DNA of 64,000 nucleotides from Pelagomonas calceolata (lineage: Eukaryota; Sar; Pelagophyceae; Pelagomonadales; Pelagomonadaceae), in NCBI GenBank assembly GCA_918797485.1, contig CAKKNE010000001.1:2976001-3040000 (forward strand). The letters run 5' to 3'. The notes under the pieces were generated by a model, which was not told the origin of the DNA, ran no database searches, and saw nothing but the letters and a program-made list of their open reading frames with translations. Positions within the stretch are counted from its first letter, which is position 1, and each line of letters begins with the position of its first letter. The translations under genes and the position numbers were made by a program. Below, in pieces: positions 44,001 through 52,852 of this stretch.

Positions 44001-44660
44001 ATGGCCAAGACGACGATCCTCGGCTTCGGCAGCCTCCTCTCGGAGCAGTCGAGCCGCCTGACCTTCCCGGACCTCGAGAACTTCCGGCTCGTGCGCGTGC
44101 CGAACTACCGGCGGCTCATGCAGCATCCCGCCTCGATCTTCTTCCAGCGCGGCATCGCCGACCCGCAAAAAAAGAACTGGTGCTCGCTCTCGGCGGAGCC
44201 GTGCCCGGGAAGTTCCTTCGTGGCGTGCGCCTTCGAGGTCGCGTTCGAGGGGGAACAAAGGGCGGCCTACGAGCTGCGGGAGGAGGAGTTCCATGTCGTG
44301 TCAGCGCCGTATACCACACTGGAGGGCGCGCCCGCGGGCGAGGGCCTCCTCTGCGCGCAGTGGACGGACGAGGGCTACCGCGCGAAATACGGCGACGCCG
44401 TCTTCGAGGAGCGGTACGGCCGCTACGGCGTACAACAAATATGGGGCTGGCCGCGCGACTGCGGCGCGACGCCGTGCCCGGTCTACCTGCGCCACTGCGT
44501 CCTCGCGGCCGAGAAGGCCGGGCGTGTCGCGTCCGACTCGTTCCTCGACGAGACGTGGCTGGTGGATCGCGAGACGACGGTGCGCGCATTCTTAGCAACG
44601 CATCCCGAGGTCATGGCCACGCGGCCGCCGCCCGAGCTCGTGGGGAGATATAGTGGATAA
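44001..44660 (+). CDS. Gamma-glutamylcyclotransferase-fold protein
   Basis: 219 residues from the ATG at 44001. ILGFGSLLSEQSSRLTFPD then NFRLVRVPNYRR is the substrate-binding GSL loop region of GGCT/AIG2-like folds. YELREEEFHVVSAPYTT supplies the Glu-containing barrel strand expected for the catalytic acid. Homologues without assigned substrate are widespread in stramenopiles; glutathione-derived or gamma-glutamyl-amine cleavage is only a family-level guess. It stops 6 bp from the convergent HSBP1 gene. Confidence 0.68.
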   Translation: MAKTTILGFGSLLSEQSSRLTFPDLENFRLVRVPNYRRLMQHPASIFFQRGIADPQKKNWCSLSAEPCPGSSFVACAFEVAFEGEQRAAYELREEEFHVVSAPYTTLEGAPAGEGLLCAQWTDEGYRAKYGDAVFEERYGRYGVQQIWGWPRDCGATPCPVYLRHCVLAAEKAGRVASDSFLDETWLVDRETTVRAFLATHPEVMATRPPPELVGRYSG

Positions 44661-44666
44661 CAAAAA

Positions 44667-45025
44667 TTAGGCCTTCTCCTCGCCGACGTCGGGGTCGATG
44701 CCGGCCGCGTCCGTGAGCTCGCCGATGCTCTTTTCGAGGTCGTCGATGCGCTGACCCATCTCGTCGATGCGCGCGACGATCTGGTTCGACATGCTCTCGA
44801 AGCGCGTCTGCCTGCGGTGGTTTCGCGGGTCGGAGTCTGCCGGCGCCGCGGCGACGGCGTGTTGGCGAGTCAATTCTCTTCCGGATAAGCGTCGCGCCGA
44901 CGGCCCTAAGCGTCGTGGCGACGACGGCGCGCTGGCTCACGGACGCGGGCGGCGCGCATCTGCTCGAGGAGGTCCGTGACGAAGGCCGTCAGGTCCTGGG
45001 GGTTCGACGGCGGCTCAGTCTCCAT
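44667..45025 (-). CDS. HSBP1: HSBP1-like heat-shock-factor-binding protein, spliced
   Basis: Exon 1 at 45025-44958 encodes METEPPSNPQDLTAFVTDLL then EQ; exon 2 at 44811-44667 continues QTRFESMSNQIVARIDEMGQ then RIDDLEKSIGEL. Together they give 70 residues, the normal HSBP1 length, with its trimeric coiled coil. HSBP1 binds HSF1 trimers and, in animals, WASH components. The only junction that keeps the family spacing (LLEQM-QTRFESM) uses a GC donor (AT|GCGCGCC) with a normal CCGCAG acceptor. A GT donor a few bases on would insert three residues. The intron is 146 nt. Confidence 0.82.
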
Positions 45026-45248
45026 GATGATAGCTGTAACGCGTTACGCCGTCACCGCCGCGCGCCGATTAGTGTGCGCTGTGATCGGCAGCTTAATTTG
45101 TGCTGTGTCCAACACCCGCGACCGCAAGCTCTGTCGCGTGATCTGGCCAAACACTGCGTAGAAAGCCGAGTGATGGCAGTCGTGTAGATGCGTATCTATG
45201 CTAGAGACACACAGAGACGGCGTTTGGAGTTGCCCGCCTATAAACCAG

Positions 45249-45270
45249 CTAGCGCGCTTAAAGATACTAG
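45249..45270 (-). promoter_or_regulatory. CTAG-bounded module upstream of HSBP1
   Basis: On the minus strand it starts CTAGTATCTTTAAG and ends CGCGCTAG, 224 bp before the HSBP1 start codon. Confidence 0.45.
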
Positions 45271-45335
45271 CAAATCTAGAGCATGGATATTGGGGGTTTT
45301 CCGAGGCCGTTCTGCTTACAAGGCAGGTATGCTTC

Positions 45336-45419
45336 ATGAAAGACGCGGCCTGCGCCCGCCGCCAATGAATCGGCGACGCACGGTGTCTCCCCGCAGGGGC
45401 GCCGCCGACTAGTCCTAGG
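45336..45419 (-). repeat. Dispersed about 90-bp repeat, copy 2 (inverted)
   Basis: Minus-strand reading runs CCTAGGACTAGT, GGGGAGACACCG, CGTCGCCGATTCAT, GGCGGCGGGCGC, TCTTTCAT, matching 26881-26974 in order. About nine of ten aligned bases agree, with one gap. Confidence 0.75.
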
Positions 45420-45465
45420 CGACCACCGTCTACGACGCCGCCGCGATATTTCCCACGGACCTTAC

Positions 45466-46122
45466 TCACCGCTCCCGCTCGACCCCCACGTCGTCCTCGA
45501 ACTCGTCGTGGCGTTTTGTAAGAAGCTTGCGCAGCTCGTGCCGCGAGCCGCCCGTCCGGTGGTACAACTTCACCCACTGCTCCCGCGCGTAGTAGACGCC
45601 GTCGCCCAGTCTGACAGCGGCCCGGATGTTGATGAAGTAGTAGATCGCCGCCAACAGTTTGTGCGTATGCGACAGATAGGTATACGTCTCGCCCGCGGGG
45701 TCCGACGTGTCCCACATGTTCGGTAATCGCCTAAAACCGGCACCGGAGTACTTCGACACCTGCCGGCCCAAGAAGATGCGATAAATCCCGACGAGCAGCG
45801 ACCAGCACACGTATAACGGGTGCACCCAGAAGATCGACCGAAACTCAGCCAACAAAGCATCTAATAACCCGACCCGAAACGGATAGGTCTCACACAACAT
45901 GAGAAACACCACCGCAAACGTACAAATCTCGATGAACACCTGGATGCCGAACATCGTCGGGTACGAGTCCCACTCATCGTATTCGAGCGTCGAGTTGAAG
46001 ACGAGGTCCGTGAGCAGGAGACCGAAGAGGATGATGGTCTTGCCCTCGTTCGTCCGGTGATGGTCATCATCTCGCTTCTTGCGCGGCGGCGCTTGGTCCT
46101 CGGTACTGCTGAGGGTGTCCAT
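45466..46122 (-). CDS. TMEM138: TMEM138-like ciliary membrane protein
   Basis: 218 residues with four predicted membrane helices (TIILFGLLLTDLVFNS; FIEICTFAVVFLMLCE; HPLYVCWSLLVGIYRIFLG; LAAIYYFINIRAAV). The segment LAAIYYFINIRAAVRLGDGV then YYAREQWVKLY aligns with the strongly conserved end of TMEM138, where the human protein has AVRLGD followed by FY. TMEM138 is needed at the ciliary transition zone, the compartment of MKS1. N- and C-terminal charged tails are longer than in human (162 residues). Confidence 0.82.
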   Translation of the reverse strand: MDTLSSTEDQAPPRKKRDDDHHRTNEGKTIILFGLLLTDLVFNSTLEYDEWDSYPTMFGIQVFIEICTFAVVFLMLCETYPFRVGLLDALLAEFRSIFWVHPLYVCWSLLVGIYRIFLGRQVSKYSGAGFRRLPNMWDTSDPAGETYTYLSHTHKLLAAIYYFINIRAAVRLGDGVYYAREQWVKLYHRTGGSRHELRKLLTKRHDEFEDDVGVERER

Positions 46123-46489
46123 ACCGTGTGGATGGGGCGCGCTCGTTGCTTGCGTCTTTGGTGGTGGTTATATGTCTTGCTGTGTGTGCCGGGGCTGCGT
46201 TTTGTACCGTTTTGTAGGCTACGGGCAGCAGTTTTAGCTGTTTGCTCGAGCGCGGTGCGGGGCGCGCCGGCGCCTCCGTTTTGCCTGAGGCGTGCCTCGA
46301 GGAGTCCTCCCGGCACGGCTGGACGGCTGGACGATTCAAACGCGGTTAGAATCTCGCGGGCCTCAGTCATCGGCGGCGCGCGCAAAGTGGCCACTCCATT
46401 ACGCGGCGAGCCTTGCATTACGCTATCCGAGGCGTTTCTAGTGATCACCCCAGCACGGTGATCATTGCCTGAACAGAAGACGACCAGCA
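46123..46489. promoter_or_regulatory. Divergent promoter region TMEM138 / HELLS-like
   Basis: A 367-bp gap. No CTAG-bounded pair (one CTAG near 46438), no gene; several TTTTGT-type short runs at 46199-46235. Confidence 0.35.
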
Positions 46490-48922
46490 ATGAGCGCCAT
46501 GAGCAGCAATGGCGAGCAGGCGAACAAGCCCTCTCAAAACGGCGCGCCGGTCTGCCCCACCTCCCCTAGCAAGCGCGTTCCGCAGCGTCGTGACCTACGC
46601 ATCGATGGCGCCGGGCGGCGCGCGCCTCGTAGCGCAGCAGCAACTTTGGCGTCTCGACGCGTCACGAGCGGCCACACACGTTCATACCACACAGGCGCCA
46701 CGCCGCCGGCTCGATCGACGAGGAGCCCGACGAGCAGGCCGAGGAGGAAGCTAGAGTTACTGCTCTCTTGGATCAGTCCCAGGCGACCGAGACGACACCC
46801 ACGTCAGCACCGGTCCTACTCCAGGCCGCGGCGGCCACCGATAAATCAATAAATCTCGACGCGAAGGACAAGCCCGAGGCGAAGAAGGCCCAGCTCGACA
46901 CGCTCCTCGCCAAGGCCGAGCAGTACTCCCAGTTCATCGTGAACTCCCAACAAGCGGAAGCGGAGCCGTCCAAAAAAAAACAGAAGACGGGGTTGGAAGA
47001 CGCCGCGGAAAAAATGAAAAAAGAAAAAGCGTTGGTCGTCCAGCCCAAGGCCATGACCGGGGGGACCTTGAAGCCCTATCAAGTGGAAGGTCTTAGGTGG
47101 CTCGCGACGTTGTTCGAGAATGGGCTGTCTGGAATATTGGCGGACGAGATGGGCCTCGGGAAGACGATCCAAGTGATAGCGCTCGTGGCCCATGTGCGCG
47201 AGAAGAACGTCAAGGGACCGATCTGCATCGCGGCGCCGCTCGCGACGCTGCCCAACTGGATGAACGGTCCGCCGCCGGCGTCCCTTCTTCGACATGTGAC
47301 GCGTGCTCGCCCCTACGCCGTCGACGCGCGGCGATGGCGTACCCGCCGTAGAGTTCGGAACCGCCCCGACGCCGTCGCCGCGTCACTCGCCTCCCCGCGC
47401 AGAGTTCCGCAAGTGGACGCCCGGCATCTCGGCGTTACTGTACCACGGGAGTAAACAACACCGCGCGGACCTGCGGAAGACGGCCATGCGCAAGGCGCAC
47501 CAGAACGACGACGACTTTCCGGTCATCGTTACGTCGTACGAGATCTGTATCCTGGATCGGGCGGCGCTCTCGCACTTCAAGTTCAAGTATCTCGTGATTG
47601 ACGAGGGCCAGCGCGTCAAAAATAGGGACTGCCGACTCGTGAGGGAGCTCAAAAAGCTCGACACGGAGAATCGGTTACTACTGTCAGGAACACCGATCCA
47701 GAACACGTTGGAAGAACTCTGGAGTCTCCTGAACTTCGTGAACCCGCAAATCTTCGACGACTTGGCCGTCTTCCAGTCGTGGTTCGGGTTCAGAAATATC
47801 GGGCAAGAGACGCAGGTCGACGACATCGTCGACGACGAGAGCAAGGACCGCATCGTCTCGAAGCTCCACGAGATCCTGAGGCCCTTTCTGTTGCGACGGG
47901 TCAAGGCCGACGTCCTCAAGGGCGTCCTGCCGCCCAAAAAAGAGATCGTCGTCTACGCGGCGATGACGCCGCTCCAGAAGACGTACGAAGCTTTGATCTT
48001 ACAACACCAGTTGAAGGACACGCTCCAGTCCTCGGGCATCCCCTGCACGGGCAAGGAGGTCTCGGAGAACAACATGCTCATGAATCAAAGAAAAAATGCG
48101 AACCACCCGTTTTTGTTTGGGGAACCTACCACACCTACCGGAGAATTCGTCGGAGAGGCGAATCCCAAGACGTTAATTAACGCGTCCGGCAAGTTCCGGC
48201 TGCTCGATCGACTGTTAGTACGGCTGAAGGAGGGCGGCCACAAGGTCCTGCTCTTCTCGCAGATGACGGAGCTGCTGAACATCATCGAGGATTATGTTAG
48301 ATCTAAAAAGTGGGGCGTGTTTCGGATCGACGGGGGCGTCGAGTTGTCGGAGCGGCAGCGGCAGATTGATGCTTTTAATGCGGAGGGTCAGTCGAGCAAC
48401 AACCACTTTATCTTTCTTTTGTCTACTCGTGCCGGTGGGTTGGGCATTAACTTGGCTTCGGCCGATACGGTGGTGTTGTTCGATAGCGACTGGAACCCGC
48501 ACCAGGATTCGCAGGCCATGGATCGAGCGCATCGCATCGGGCAAACGAAACCGGTAGTTGTGTATCGGCTATTGACCACGGGTAGCGTGGAGATAAGTAT
48601 GATGGAGAAGCAGATCTCCAAGAAGAAGCTCGAGAGGATGGCCGTGACGGGCGGCGACTACAACAAGGCCGGTCGAAGGTCGAGGGGCGACTTGACGACG
48701 GATGGCTTACGAGCTTTATTGGACTCGGACGTGAACATCGCGCAGCGAGTCGCGGGCATGACGGGCGACGACAAGGAGGCTCTATCGGATGAGGAGCTGG
48801 CGCTCGTGTTAGATAGGAAGAAGATCTTCTCGGCGAAGGGCATTCCTACGGAGGGCAAGATGTACGACGTCGTCGCGGCGAGCGGCGGCGGCGGCATCCT
48901 GGGCAACCTCGGCGACGACTAA
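46490..48922 (+). CDS. SNF2-family chromatin remodeller, HELLS/DDM1 type, spliced
   Basis: Exon 3 (47403-48922) and most of exon 2 (46695-47266) are secure; the 136-nt intron 47267-47402 is GT-AG and restores [16 protein letters not shown]. The ATPase has [28 protein letters not shown] (Walker A), [12 protein letters not shown] in place of the usual [43 protein letters not shown] and DRAHRIGQ. Overall similarity is to LSH/HELLS and plant DDM1, which move nucleosomes to support DNA methylation and heterochromatin. Exon 1 should start at the ATG at 46490, but its 3' end is ambiguous: a 44-nt GT-AG intron from 46651, or GC donors at 46573 or 46546. Confidence 0.85.
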
Positions 48923-49110
48923 CTAGGCGCCTTTCCTCTATCTCCGTATCTAAGTAGCGAGTGTTATATATACTTGGGCGCGGCGGCGGCGTCTATGTGG
49001 TCAGCTCGGAGAGGTAAAAACGGGTTTTCCACGCCACTTTTTGCTTGTACGCGAGTTACAAGCGAGACGGGCCGAGCCGAGCAGGCAAGTGCTCACACAT
49101 TGCAGTGACA

Positions 49111-49776
49111 ATGGTAGACGCCGTTGAGTTCTCTCCCGTGGAGGTCTTGAAGGAGCTGGGTGATTTTGCCTCAAGTTTTAATGGCCGGCGCCCGCCGGCC
49201 GTCAGACCCCAGACCGTCGCTCTGCGCCGCGTCGTCAGCAAGGCCATCGAGATGCGCCGCATCGGCGACGCGTCGTGGCGGCGCTTTGGCACTCAGACAG
49301 ACGCGGCGAAGGCGTTCGGCCTCTACCAGTCAGAAGTCTCGCAGATCGTCAAAGACCGATCGAAGGCGTCCGGGCGCGCGCTCCTGTACGAGGCGCGCCG
49401 CGTCGCGGCATTCTCCGAGCCCCCGGTCGCGACCGTAGAGCCCGCGCCGGCCGCGCGCCGGTGGGCGCCGATACCGCCCAATGCCAGAGTCTCAGCCTCA
49501 GCCAGAGTCTCAGCCTCAGCCAGAGCCATAGCCTCAGCATTTAGTGGCCAGAAATTGTGCCTGAAGGTTCGTCCCGGTGATACTGTCCTATCGTTAAAGC
49601 AGAAGATTCGCGACAGCACGAATATCCCACTCGAGCGACAGCGCTTGATAATCAGAGGACGGCAGTTAGTGGACGGGAAGCGCCTCTACGAGTCGAATGT
49701 CTTCGACGGCACAACTGTGCACTTGGTATTGCGCCCGCCCCCGGGGGGTTGGTGTTCCAGATGGTGGGGGGAGTAA
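49111..49776 (+). CDS. HTH-like plus ubiquitin-like domain fusion protein
   Basis: 221 residues from the ATG at 49111. Residues 45-95 (IEMRRIGDASWRRFGTQTDA, AKAFGLYQSEVSQIVKD) look like a helix-turn-helix with a DAAKAFGLYQSEVSQIV recognition pair. A spacer of RVSASA repeats comes from a short DNA tandem repeat (49480-49530). Residues 145-213 are a clear ubiquitin-like fold: LCLKVRPGDTVLSLKQKIRD, PLERQRLIIRGRQLVDGKRL, TVHLVLRPPPGG. The Gly-Gly is followed by eight residues rich in Trp, so processing to a free diglycine end is conceivable but unproven. I know no named family with this order. Confidence 0.68.
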   Translation: MVDAVEFSPVEVLKELGDFASSFNGRRPPAVRPQTVALRRVVSKAIEMRRIGDASWRRFGTQTDAAKAFGLYQSEVSQIVKDRSKASGRALLYEARRVAAFSEPPVATVEPAPAARRWAPIPPNARVSASARVSASARAIASAFSGQKLCLKVRPGDTVLSLKQKIRDSTNIPLERQRLIIRGRQLVDGKRLYESNVFDGTTVHLVLRPPPGGWCSRWWGE

Positions 49777-49795
49777 TCACACACACATCCTAGAA

Positions 49796-50953
49796 TTAGG
49801 CCACGTCGAACCGCGCCCCGCCCGTCGCCGACCCCTCGATATCTCTCCCTTCCAGCGCCGCCTGGAGCACGTCGCCGATGGGCGTCCCCGCGAGGTGCGT
49901 GTTCGTCAGCTTCGCGAACTTCGGGTTGACCCTTCGTCTTTTTTTTTTGGCCTCTTCCTCCTCCTTGCGTTTCTTGCCGCGCGGGCGCCTTTGGAGAGAG
50001 CCGTGCTGCAGGTCGGCCTCGGCCAACTTGCGTTGCAATAATGATCTATCGGTCGGCGTCTGCTCGGCGGTTTCCAGCCAGAGCGCTCTTACATCATTGG
50101 TACACCCATGCTTCGCGAGGGACACGTGCACGGGGTACTCGTCGTCACTATCATCTTCATCCTCTTCATCGACGCCGAGGGGCACGGTCTGCTCGTTGTA
50201 CTCTGAGACATAAACGTTCGAGGAGTGCATTTCGCGCAAGGACGACGCGGAGAGCGGTCGCTGCGCCCGTTTCGGCTGGGCCCCGCTATGGTGCACCTTG
50301 GAGTCGATGCGGAACCATTTCACGGACGACCGGTCCATGATGAGCTCGTGGGCGCCGCGCGAGACCTTGGCGATCTTGACGGCATCGCCTCGTCTCACAT
50401 CTCCCCTTAGGTCTCTTCTCGTCTGTAGCGTAGCGCGAGAATCTCTAACAGCGTTCGACAACCCGACGACATAGGGCTGGCCCCGCGGGAACAGGCACAC
50501 TTTCCTGATAGATGCATCAAAACAAGCCAACACATCCCCAGCAACAATCGCTTTTTCGACGTCGTCAGCAGCTCCAATGTACGTATCATATAAATCCACG
50601 GCCCTGACACCGTCCTTGGCCTGCTCGACGAACTGCACCAACGACTCAAAGTCGTGCACGTCGTCATGAGCCGCTTTATAGACATAAGTAGCTTCACCTT
50701 CATCATCGAGAGCTACTCGCACTCTCGGATTCCGTCGCAGCATGGCATCCACGCCAGAATCAATTCTCAAATCGACAGCATCGGCGCCCATTTCTTCTAT
50801 CAACTTTTGCGCATTTAGCGGTTTTTGCCCGACGCGTCGCCTCAGGCACGCGACGACGGCGGCCTGCTTCTCTAGGTCCGGCCGCGGGTCATCTTCTCTA
50901 CTATTCGTGTTCCTCGTCAGGGAGGTCTGCCAGGAGTACTGGGGGGCGGCCAT
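49796..50953 (-). CDS. TFIIE beta-subunit-like transcription factor
   Basis: 385 residues. A winged-helix region spans about 95-165 (YVYKAAHDDVHDFESLVQFV, GVRAVDLYDTYIGAADDVEK then AIVAGDVLACFD). The C-terminal block DVRALWLETAEQTPTDRSLL and the basic KKKRRRVNPKFAKLTNTHLA then G closely follow the TFIIE-beta end, where human has KKRRFKTHNEHLAG. TFIIE recruits TFIIH to RNA polymerase II. The protein is about 90 residues longer than human because of an acidic insertion (DEEDEDDSDDEYP) and a middle linker. The final diagnosis depends mainly on the two winged helices and the C-terminal motif. Confidence 0.7.
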   Translation of the reverse strand: MAAPQYSWQTSLTRNTNSREDDPRPDLEKQAAVVACLRRRVGQKPLNAQKLIEEMGADAVDLRIDSGVDAMLRRNPRVRVALDDEGEATYVYKAAHDDVHDFESLVQFVEQAKDGVRAVDLYDTYIGAADDVEKAIVAGDVLACFDASIRKVCLFPRGQPYVVGLSNAVRDSRATLQTRRDLRGDVRRGDAVKIAKVSRGAHELIMDRSSVKWFRIDSKVHHSGAQPKRAQRPLSASSLREMHSSNVYVSEYNEQTVPLGVDEEDEDDSDDEYPVHVSLAKHGCTNDVRALWLETAEQTPTDRSLLQRKLAEADLQHGSLQRRPRGKKRKEEEEAKKKRRRVNPKFAKLTNTHLAGTPIGDVLQAALEGRDIEGSATGGARFDVA

Positions 50954-51123
50954 CTTGCTTTGTGCGGCTGGCGGAGTGTGGGTTTAGTTGCGCGGCGCGG
51001 CGGCGGCGTTCCGGTCCGGCAGCGACTTGCAGTGGCTTTATATGTTCAAAACGTCTCCCTGCTGGCTCGTGGGTGCGCTCGCGCGGCAAGCAGGGCCGCG
51101 TTTTGCCAGGGAGCTGCGACATG

Positions 51124-51143
51124 CTAGTGCCCTTGTACGCTAG
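51124..51143 (+). promoter_or_regulatory. CTAG-bounded promoter module, 20-bp form
   Basis: CTAGTGCCCTTGTACGCTAG, 171 bp from the TFIIE-beta start codon. Ends match the family and the GTACGCTAG end matches 43796. Confidence 0.5.
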
Positions 51144-51476
51144 CTCTGGCCACGCAGGCAGCCTTACCCGTGTTCATTCGAGCCTTCGTACCGCGCGTCC
51201 GTACCCCTCTCTGGCCGGTTCCGAAAGTACTGGGCTGCCTTAGCATCATATCACAGTCCAGGTCACAGCCTCTCGTCTGTGAGATTACAGAGCGGGTCGA
51301 CAGCGATAATTAACGACTGCATTCACGCAGCGTCCGAACCACCCATCCGTGCAACGATTCACGATGCCTTCGACAACGTGCGCGCCGCGTGGGCGAAGGG
51401 TAAGCTCCTCATATCAAAGGGAAACAAAGCGATGAAACGCCGCAACGCCTCTCGACCGGCCCGCGCGAGCGCGCGG

Positions 51477-51630
51477 CACCGCGGCAGCGACCCACGGGCT
51501 GCTGCTGCGGCGCGGCTGCGCCACCAAGGACGCGTCGCTCCAAATATTCCCACCGCGGCAGCGACCCACGTGCTGCTGCGGCAGCGCGGCTGCGCATCTG
51601 ACGACGCGTCGTTCCACATATTTCCCACGC
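51477..51630 (+). repeat. Imperfect tandem duplication, about 74-bp units
   Basis: Each unit runs CGCGGCAGCGACCCACG, a GCTGCTG stretch, CGCGGCTGCGC, GACGCGTCG and ATATT(T)CCCAC. The second ends 15 bp before the predicted ATG at 51646. Confidence 0.65.
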
Positions 51631-51645
51631 AGGCACGCCACGAAG

Positions 51646-52776
51646 ATGGGCGAGATGATCTCATCGTTGACGGGCGGCGAGGCGAACTACGCCATCATCG
51701 GCTGCGGCGTCGAGGGCCGCGGCATGGGCTGGTACCACGCCCTGCAGCTGCTGAACGGCGAGATCCCGCGCGCGCGGCTGTCGGACGTCGTCGAGCCCTT
51801 CTTTTTAGGAGCCGGCAAGGACCTGCCGCCCGGGAAGGCCTTCGCCGAGATGGCGGCCAAGTGGAAGGCGAAGGGCGTCCAGTTCCACGCCTCCGTCGAC
51901 AGCGGTTCGCTGTTCTCGGGGGCCACGTCCGGCACGAAGATCGCGTTGATCGCCGGGCGGACCTGCGACAACCCGGGCTTCTTCCGCCAGGCCATTAAAG
52001 CGGGCGCGACGCACATCCTCCTCGAGAAGCCCGGCGCGCCGACCGTCGGCGAGCTCGAGGCCATGGCCCGCGAGGCCAGGGCGGCCAAGGTGCCCGTCTA
52101 CATGGGCTTCATCAAGAACATCTCGGGCTACGTCGAGGGCGCGCTCGCGGCCGCGAACGGCGCCGCCGGCGCCGAGGCCGTCGAAACCAAACTCGTGTCG
52201 CGCAACGACTACACGGAGGCCACTTTAGAAGAGTGCTTCGAGCGCAACGCCGAGGGCATGCTCAAGAACATGGCCATCCACGAGATCGCGCTCGCGTGCC
52301 AGTTCTGGGGCATGCGCGCCGACAACATTACCGACGTCATCTGCAACGCGAAGGGCGGCAAGGATTCCCCGGGCTGCGACATGCGGACGCTGGGCGGCAA
52401 GACGGACTTCGCCTCCGTCGACGTCACGCTCGTCAACAGCTCGGGCACGAAGGTGCGCATCTCGGCCGACCGGTGCTCGGGCGACGGCTGCTGCGCGACG
52501 GTCACGGACACGTCGAACGGCGTCGTGCTCTACTCGCAGGAGATGGTCGGCGGCGAGCGGGCCAAGAAGGTCGCCGCCGAGGCCGCCGCGCACCCCAACT
52601 GGTTCTCCTACTTATATACCCAGGCCGAGGAGTACGCCAAGCTCAAGGGCGTCTGCGCGGCGCACGCGCTCGCGGGCACGACGCCGCCGGGCGTGGCGAC
52701 CATCGAGATCGCCTGCGAGGCGCTCAAGCTCGCCGAGTGGCTGACGCCCGAGCTCCAGAAGAAGCTGAAGAAGTGA
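51646..52776 (+). CDS. Gfo/Idh/MocA-family NAD(P)-dependent oxidoreductase
   Basis: 376 residues. Residues 14-30 (NYAIIGCGVEGRGMGW) are the Rossmann dinucleotide-binding turn. The family signature EKPG occurs at about 126-129 (ILLEKPGAPTVGELEAM), with Lys as the catalytic residue. A His at MAIHEIALACQFWGM fits the second conserved site of the alpha/beta C-terminal domain. Substrates in this family are mostly sugars, inositols and related polyols; the specific one cannot be read. There is no targeting signal. An alternative ATG lies three codons in. Confidence 0.85.
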   Translation: MGEMISSLTGGEANYAIIGCGVEGRGMGWYHALQLLNGEIPRARLSDVVEPFFLGAGKDLPPGKAFAEMAAKWKAKGVQFHASVDSGSLFSGATSGTKIALIAGRTCDNPGFFRQAIKAGATHILLEKPGAPTVGELEAMAREARAAKVPVYMGFIKNISGYVEGALAAANGAAGAEAVETKLVSRNDYTEATLEECFERNAEGMLKNMAIHEIALACQFWGMRADNITDVICNAKGGKDSPGCDMRTLGGKTDFASVDVTLVNSSGTKVRISADRCSGDGCCATVTDTSNGVVLYSQEMVGGERAKKVAAEAAAHPNWFSYLYTQAEEYAKLKGVCAAHALAGTTPPGVATIEIACEALKLAEWLTPELQKKLKK

Positions 52777-52852
52777 GGCGCGTTCCTGCTGTAGTAGTTC
52801 TCCCATGATGATTTAAATCGCTCGTTTCTCTGAACTACAGAACACTTGGGTC

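Larger units (their letters stand above)
45026..45465. other. Intergenic stretch with dispersed repeat copy 2
   Basis: 440 bp between two minus-strand genes: HSBP1 promoter and TMEM138 3' flank. It holds a CTAG-bounded 22-bp word (45249-45270) and the inverted copy of the dispersed repeat (45336-45419). No gene seen. Confidence 0.5.
50954..51645. promoter_or_regulatory. Divergent promoter region TFIIE-beta / oxidoreductase, with tandem repeat
   Basis: 692 bp. It holds the CTAG-bounded word at 51124-51143 and an imperfect tandem pair of about 74-bp units at 51477-51549 and 51551-51630, which sit just before the oxidoreductase start. No gene recognised. Confidence 0.5.
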
